In this document: piece by piece, positions 5,813 through 10,110 of the stretch
Position numbering within the stretch: the stretch's first letter is position 1
Layout of the letters: each line of letters opens with the position of its first letter
Source of the DNA: Pseudomonadota bacterium
GTDB lineage: Bacteria > Pseudomonadota > Alphaproteobacteria > Acetobacterales > Acetobacteraceae
NCBI GenBank assembly: GCA_021828605.1
Contig: JAJZEG010000082.1
Span: 1 to 10,110 of the forward strand
Reading direction: 5' to 3'
DNA: 10,110 nucleotides
The notes under the pieces: model-generated
What the model saw: only the letters and a program-made list of their open reading frames with translations
Told to the model about the DNA's origin: nothing
The model's database searches: none
Program-made: the position numbers and the translations under genes

Positions 5813-7600
5813 TCAGAACGCGGCGTCTTCGAATTCCATCATGGTTGCCGAGCCGGTGCGGATGGCAGCAAGCAGGGCGCCGGTTTGCGGCAGCAGTCGC
5901 TCGACGAAGAACTTCGCTGTTTGCACCTTGGCGCGATAGAACTGACCCTGGCCTTCTTCCTCGGCTTTCGGTGCGGCGATGGCGACCATGCGCGCCCAGA
6001 CGAAGGCGAGCGCAGTCAGGCCGAACAGGCGCAAATAATCGACCGAAGCGGCGCCGACCTCATCATAGTTCCCCATCGCGTTTTCCATGATGAAGCCGGT
6101 CGCTTCCTGCATATGCTCAAGCGCCTGCTGGAGCGGTCCGAGGAAAGGTTCGAGCGCCTCGTTATCGGCATGCGCCTCGATGAACTCCATCACCGGATCC
6201 ATGAAGTGGGTGAGCAGACGCCCGCCATCCTGGGGCAATTTACGACCAACCAGATCGAGCGCCTGGATGCCGTTGGTGCCTTCATAGAGCATCGAGATGC
6301 GTGCATCGCGGACATATTGTTCGATGCCGTGATCGCGAATATAGCCGTGCCCGCCATAGGTTTGCACCGCGAGCGAGGCGATTTCAAAGCCCATATCGGT
6401 GAACATCGCCTTGACCACCGGGGTCATCAGCGAGGAGAAATCATCGGCAGATTGTTTCGCATCCTCATCGGTGGATTTGGTCAGGATTTCAAGCTCGCGC
6501 GCAACCCAACCGGCGAGACCCCGACAGCCTTCAATATAAGCGCGCATGGTCAGCAGCATGCGGCGAACATCGGGATGCACCAAAATTGGATCAGCTTGCT
6601 TATCCGGCGCCTTGGTGCCGGTGAGCGAACGGCCTTGGATCCGGTCGCGGGCATAGCTGACCGCGTTCTGATAGGCGATTTCGGCGACGCCCAGCCCCTG
6701 AATCCCGACCGAGAGACGTTCGGTGTTCATCATTTTGAACATCCCGGCGAGGCCCTTATGCGGCTCACCGACCAGCCAGCCTTTGGCGCCATCGAAGCTC
6801 ATCGCGCAGGTGGCCGAGGCCTTGATCCCCATTTTATGCTCAATCGCGGTGCATTGCAGGCCGTTGCGCTGACCGAGCGAACCATCCTCGCGGACCAGGA
6901 ATTTCGGCACCACGAACAGCGAGATCCCCTTCACCCCGCGCGGCGCGTCTGGTAGGCGGGCGAGCACCAGATGGATGATGTTTTCGGTCAGATCATGCTC
7001 ACCGGCGCTGATGAAGATTTTATTGCCGGTGATGCTGTAGGAGCCATCATCGTTCGGCTCGGCCTTGGTGCGCAGCATGCCCAAATCGGTGCCGCAATGC
7101 GGCTCGGTGAGGCACATGGTGCCCGACCATTTGCCGGTCACCAGATTGGGCAAATAGGTTTGCTTTTGTTCCTCGGTGCCCGCATGCGACAAAGCCACAT
7201 AGGCGCCATGGGTCAGCCCGGGATAAAGACCGAACGCGACATTGGCCGAGCACAGCATTTCCTCGACCATCATTGCGGTCGGGATTGGCATGCCCTGCCC
7301 GCCCCATTCCGGTGATGCGGCCATCGCACCCCAGCCGCCGTCGCAGAAGGCTTTATAGGCCTCTTTGAAGCCGGTTGGCGTGCGAACCACGCCGTTTTCA
7401 TAGACACAGCCTTCGAGATCGCCGATTTGATTAATCGGGAACAAGACGGTCTCGGCCAGTTTTGCGGCTTCTTCCAGCACTGAATCCATCAATTCCGGGG
7501 TGAAATCGGCGTTGCCGGGCAATTCGGTGATGGCGCTGCTGTCAAATAATTCGTTCAGGACGAAGCGCATATCCTGGATCGGTGCTTGATAGACGGGCAT
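5813..7600 (-). CDS. Acyl-CoA dehydrogenase, long ~600-residue type with C-terminal extension
   Basis: A 595-residue FAD enzyme that introduces the 2,3-trans double bond in acyl-CoA, the first step of beta-oxidation. Residues of about 35-155 form the N-terminal helical domain. MCLTEPHCGTDLG (162-174) and ITGNKIFISAGEHD (190-203) are in the middle beta domain, and MMNTERLSVGIQGLGVAEIA (290-309) and QTYGGHGYIRDHGIEQYVRD (413-432) in the C-terminal helical domain. Glu440 in MLYEGTNGIQA fits the catalytic base position. About 140 extra residues follow (455-595), as in the DmdC-like and alphaproteobacterial FadE-type enzymes with an acyl-CoA dehydrogenase C-terminal domain. The start is supported by AGGAG (complement of 7609-7613), 8 bases from the ATG. 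It is the last gene of the minus-strand operon. Substrate chain length, or a methylmercaptopropionyl-CoA role, cannot be decided here; the fatty-acid gene context favours general beta-oxidation. Confidence 0.92.
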   Translation of the reverse strand: MPVYQAPIQDMRFVLNELFDSSAITELPGNADFTPELMDSVLEEAAKLAETVLFPINQIGDLEGCVYENGVVRTPTGFKEAYKAFCDGGWGAMAASPEWGGQGMPIPTAMMVEEMLCSANVAFGLYPGLTHGAYVALSHAGTEEQKQTYLPNLVTGKWSGTMCLTEPHCGTDLGMLRTKAEPNDDGSYSITGNKIFISAGEHDLTENIIHLVLARLPDAPRGVKGISLFVVPKFLVREDGSLGQRNGLQCTAIEHKMGIKASATCAMSFDGAKGWLVGEPHKGLAGMFKMMNTERLSVGIQGLGVAEIAYQNAVSYARDRIQGRSLTGTKAPDKQADPILVHPDVRRMLLTMRAYIEGCRGLAGWVARELEILTKSTDEDAKQSADDFSSLMTPVVKAMFTDMGFEIASLAVQTYGGHGYIRDHGIEQYVRDARISMLYEGTNGIQALDLVGRKLPQDGGRLLTHFMDPVMEFIEAHADNEALEPFLGPLQQALEHMQEATGFIMENAMGNYDEVGAASVDYLRLFGLTALAFVWARMVAIAAPKAEEEGQGQFYRAKVQTAKFFVERLLPQTGALLAAIRTGSATMMEFEDAAF

Positions 7601-7651
7601 AGGTAAAACTCCTGTTCACATGTCGATGATAGCAGAGAGATAGGTTTTATA

Positions 7652-10015
7652 TCAGTTACGCAAGGGTTTTCCTGTGTCGATAATATGCTTGATCCGCGCT
7701 TGGGTTTCCTTGGTGCGAAACAAGGCCATGAACGCCTCGCGCTCCAAATCCATAATCGCTGATTGCGGTACCGGATCGATAATATCGATATCACCGCCGG
7801 TGACCACGCGAGCGAGCTGGGTTGCGACAGTCACGTCATGGGCGGTGGCGATGCCCTTTTTGTGGAACTCCGCAACCACCATCGCGAGGCCAGCGCGCGC
7901 GGTGGCGCCGGGAAGCTGCAACGGTGCCGGTTCGGGAGGCGGCACATAACCCGTCACCATGGCCAGCGCCCGCGCCTTGGCATCGGCCAACACCCGGGTG
8001 CGGTTCATGGTGATGCCATCGGTCGGGCGGAGGAATTTCAACTCCTGCGCTTCGGCTGCCGACAGGCTGACCTTTACCGTCGAGATCATCTCGAACACTT
8101 TAGCAACGGCGGGCATCGGGCCTTTCGGCATTTTCGGATCGGCCTGCCAGCGGGTGAGCATTTGGGTGCAGCCGCCCCAGCCTGGAATCAGGCCGACACC
8201 GGCTTCAACCAGGCCGATATAGGTTTCCGCATAGGCCTGGACCGCTGCACAATGCAGCAGAATTTCGCAACCCCCGCCCAACGCGCGCCCGGCGGGCGCG
8301 GCAACGATCGGGATCGGCGCGTTGCGCATCAGCTGATAGACGCGTTGACCATCCTTGATCGACCCTTCGATTTTGCCCCACATCCGCAAATTGGCGGCGA
8401 ACATCGCCAACCCGAGATTGGCGCCCACCGAGAAATTTTCCTTGCCCGGACCCGCACGCAAATCCTCGGAATAAATCACCATCGCCTTGTAGGATTTTTG
8501 CACCAACGTCATGGTTTTCTCAAGCAGCGAGAGGATATCACCATCGAGCGCATTCATGATCGAGTGGAACTCGACGCACAGCACGCCGTCGCCAATGTCC
8601 CAGACTGATGCTGACTTATTGCCCAGCACCGGCTTGGCGCCGCGCTTGACATCTTCGAGCAGCAACACGCCCGTCGGACGCACGACCGGGCGATAGGTTC
8701 CATCCAAACCAAATTGCAGCAAATTGCGGCCATCGGTTTTATAAAATTTGCCATCGCCGATTTTGGCGAGCACGGGTGGCACCGGCAGCGATAATTCGGC
8801 GAGCTTGCCCGCGACATAAGACGCGCCCAATTTGTCGATCAGCTCGAACGGGCCGTATTTCCAGGTATAGCCGAGGCGCATCGCCTCATCGATGCTCGCG
8901 ACATCGGGGGCGATTTCACCGAGCAGCGACGCGGCATAAGCCAGCACCTGACCCAGCACACCCCAAGCATATTGGCCGGGCTTGGATTTGGCGCCGACCA
9001 GTTTTTTGAGGTCTTTTTTGGCATCCGACACTTCGGAGATTTTCGGCCGGACGGTGGGGCGCCATTCCAGGCGACCTTGTGCGGCGGCGGAAAGCGACAA
9101 GGTTTCCTTGACCCGATCAGCGCCTTTGCCCTTGCTGCGGTAAAATCCGCCTTTGCCTTTTTTGCCGGTATAGCCTTCAGCGATCAGCTTTTCGACCATG
9201 GAAACGTCACGGTTCATGGTATGGAATGGATCCGATTTCGGCAGCAGCCGGGCGAGCGAGGCATTCACATGGGGCCCGAGATCGATGCCCACCAAATCCA
9301 GCAGGCCGAATACGCCGGTCGAGGGAAAGCCCATCGGCTTGCCCATGATCGCGTCGGCTTCTTCGACTTCAAGACCGAGATCGAGCGCCAAAATCATGGC
9401 CGATTGGATCCAATAGGTGCCGATCCGATTGGCGATGAAGCCCGGCGTATCGTTGCAGATGATCACCGACTTGCCGAGCATGACATCGCAGAATTGCTGA
9501 AGCTTACGCACGGAATCCGGCGCGTTGGCCGGGCTGGTCACCAGTTCCAACAAGCGCATATAGCGCGGTGGATTGAAGAAATGGGTGATCATGAAATCAG
9601 GCTTGAGGCTGTCGACCATGCCAGCGGTGAGTTCGGCCAGGGGGATGGTCGAGGTGTTGGAGGACACCACCGAGCCGGGCTTACGCACGCTGGCGAGGCG
9701 GGCATAGAGGGCTTGTTTAATATCGAGCCGTTCGATCACCGCTTCGACGATCCAGTCACATTCGGCCAGACTGTCGAAATCATCCTCGGTATTGCCCGGC
9801 GTGATCAGGCGCGCGGCGGCGCTGGACATCAGCGGATTGGGCTGGGTTTTTTTGAACCGCTCGATCGCCGCTTTGGCGATGGCGTTACGATCCTCGCTGC
9901 CCGGCTTGACGATATCGAGCAGCTTGACCTTGATTCCGGCATTGGCGACGTGAGCGGCAATCGCCGCCCCCATCACGCCTGCGCCGATCACGGCGACTGA
10001 TTTAATATCGGACAT
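7652..10015 (-). CDS. FadN-type bifunctional 3-hydroxyacyl-CoA dehydrogenase / enoyl-CoA hydratase
   Basis: A 787-residue fusion carrying the hydration and NAD-dependent dehydrogenation steps of beta-oxidation. Order of parts: NAD-binding Rossmann domain with VIGAGVMGAAIA (9-20), VEAVIERLDIK (90-100) and SSNTSTIPL (118-126); catalytic His145 in ITHFFNPPRYMRLLELV (143-159) with Glu157; a C-terminal dehydrogenase domain from NDTPGFIANRIG (188-199); a second, degenerate copy at about 345-410; then an enoyl-CoA hydratase domain at about 475-680. The hydratase has an oxyanion-type segment at 527-540, Glu584 in GGGCEILLHC and Glu604 in GLVEAGVGLIPGWGG, so both catalytic acids are present. The dehydrogenase-first order matches FadN rather than E. 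coli FadB, which is hydratase-first. I chose ATG 10015: the frame extends to 10063, but that part lies in the thiolase gene, and GGAGG (complement of 10023-10027) is 7 bases from this ATG. The thiolase stop overlaps it (TGATG). Confidence 0.93.
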   Translation of the reverse strand: MSDIKSVAVIGAGVMGAAIAAHVANAGIKVKLLDIVKPGSEDRNAIAKAAIERFKKTQPNPLMSSAAARLITPGNTEDDFDSLAECDWIVEAVIERLDIKQALYARLASVRKPGSVVSSNTSTIPLAELTAGMVDSLKPDFMITHFFNPPRYMRLLELVTSPANAPDSVRKLQQFCDVMLGKSVIICNDTPGFIANRIGTYWIQSAMILALDLGLEVEEADAIMGKPMGFPSTGVFGLLDLVGIDLGPHVNASLARLLPKSDPFHTMNRDVSMVEKLIAEGYTGKKGKGGFYRSKGKGADRVKETLSLSAAAQGRLEWRPTVRPKISEVSDAKKDLKKLVGAKSKPGQYAWGVLGQVLAYAASLLGEIAPDVASIDEAMRLGYTWKYGPFELIDKLGASYVAGKLAELSLPVPPVLAKIGDGKFYKTDGRNLLQFGLDGTYRPVVRPTGVLLLEDVKRGAKPVLGNKSASVWDIGDGVLCVEFHSIMNALDGDILSLLEKTMTLVQKSYKAMVIYSEDLRAGPGKENFSVGANLGLAMFAANLRMWGKIEGSIKDGQRVYQLMRNAPIPIVAAPAGRALGGGCEILLHCAAVQAYAETYIGLVEAGVGLIPGWGGCTQMLTRWQADPKMPKGPMPAVAKVFEMISTVKVSLSAAEAQELKFLRPTDGITMNRTRVLADAKARALAMVTGYVPPPEPAPLQLPGATARAGLAMVVAEFHKKGIATAHDVTVATQLARVVTGGDIDIIDPVPQSAIMDLEREAFMALFRTKETQARIKHIIDTGKPLRN

Positions 10016-10110
10016 CAAACCGCCTCCAGCACCGTGGCGATGCCTTGACCACCACCGATACATTGGGTGGACAACGCGTATTTGCCACCTTCGCGCTTGA
10101 GCAGCTGTGC
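10015..10110 (-). CDS. 3' end of acetyl-CoA acyltransferase (thiolase), partial
   Basis: The minus strand from the window edge reads AQLLKREGGKYALSTQCIGG, then GQGIATVLEAV and TGA, 31 residues in all. CIGGGQG is the C-terminal active-site motif of thiolases, with the catalytic Cys that acts as acid/base in Claisen cleavage. The rest of the gene lies beyond 10110. It overlaps the dehydrogenase/hydratase start by one base (TGATG), a coupled operon junction. In this context it should carry out the final thiolysis step of beta-oxidation (FadA role). The substrate range is not visible from this fragment. Confidence 0.88.
   Translation of the reverse strand, partial: AQLLKREGGKYALSTQCIGGGQGIATVLEAV

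Noticed and set aside
5885..6955. Plus-strand open frame of 356 codons opposite the acyl-CoA dehydrogenase gene
   Set aside because: An antisense shadow of a strongly supported enzyme; its composition is that of a reverse-complement reading and no motifs are seen.
7601..7651. 51-base gap between the dehydrogenase/hydratase gene and the acyl-CoA dehydrogenase gene
   Set aside because: Inspected for a promoter or hairpin; only the acyl-CoA dehydrogenase Shine-Dalgarno is convincing, so it is read as an ordinary intra-operon spacer.
8972..10000. Plus-strand open frame of 342 codons opposite the dehydrogenase/hydratase gene
   Set aside because: A mirror frame of a well-supported gene, with no family motifs and no ribosome site.
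10016..10063. N-terminal extension of the dehydrogenase/hydratase frame
   Set aside because: It is the thiolase 3' end out of frame; ATG 10015 has GGAGG at the right distance and begins just before the Rossmann motif.
1..10110. CRISPR arrays, tRNA or rRNA genes, transposon ends, long direct repeats
   Set aside because: None seen by reading; repeated GCG-rich words reflect base composition and codon use rather than true repeats.

Overview
The window looks like part of the chromosome of a GC-rich alphaproteobacterium. The strongest clue is a NadQ-type NAD regulator directly upstream of nadA-nadB-nadC, an arrangement known from Alphaproteobacteria. A member of the Rhodospirillales/Acetobacterales is possible, but I cannot place the genus from this sequence. 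All 10.1 kb is densely coding and no gap exceeds 100 bases. I see no rRNA, tRNA, CRISPR array, insertion sequence or prophage gene.

Positions 1-185 (+) hold the 3' tail of a short-chain dehydrogenase/reductase, with an in-frame TAG at 6-8 just before the recognisable part. Positions 195-4523 (+) form a de novo NAD biosynthesis locus. It contains nadQ (a Nudix-like repressor with a C-terminal winged helix), a 98-base control region with a perfect 23-bp palindrome at 1163-1185, and then nadA, nadB and nadC joined by ATGA stop/start overlaps. Together NadB (aspartate to iminoaspartate), NadA (iminoaspartate plus DHAP to quinolinate) and NadC (quinolinate plus PRPP to nicotinate mononucleotide) make the NAD precursor. 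NadQ presumably represses them through the palindrome. A small DUF3429-like membrane protein (4531-5013) follows nadC by 7 bases and is probably co-transcribed.

Positions 5028-5744 (+) are a self-contained type II toxin-antitoxin module, vapB-vapC, with its own promoter and a 9-bp-arm inverted repeat as likely operator.

A bidirectional terminator hairpin (about 5759-5801) separates the plus-strand genes from a convergent minus-strand fatty-acid beta-oxidation operon running from the right edge to 5813. It holds the end of a thiolase (10110-10015), a FadN-type fusion of 3-hydroxyacyl-CoA dehydrogenase and enoyl-CoA hydratase (10015-7652), and a 595-residue acyl-CoA dehydrogenase (7600-5813). 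These cover the dehydrogenation, hydration, second dehydrogenation and thiolysis steps of the cycle.

I found no convincing new biological system. The points most worth checking are the nadA control region (operator, two alternative promoters, an upstream hairpin with a T-run), the link between the DUF3429 protein and NAD synthesis, a hairpin masking the nadB ribosome site, and the broken or edge-cut dehydrogenase tail.
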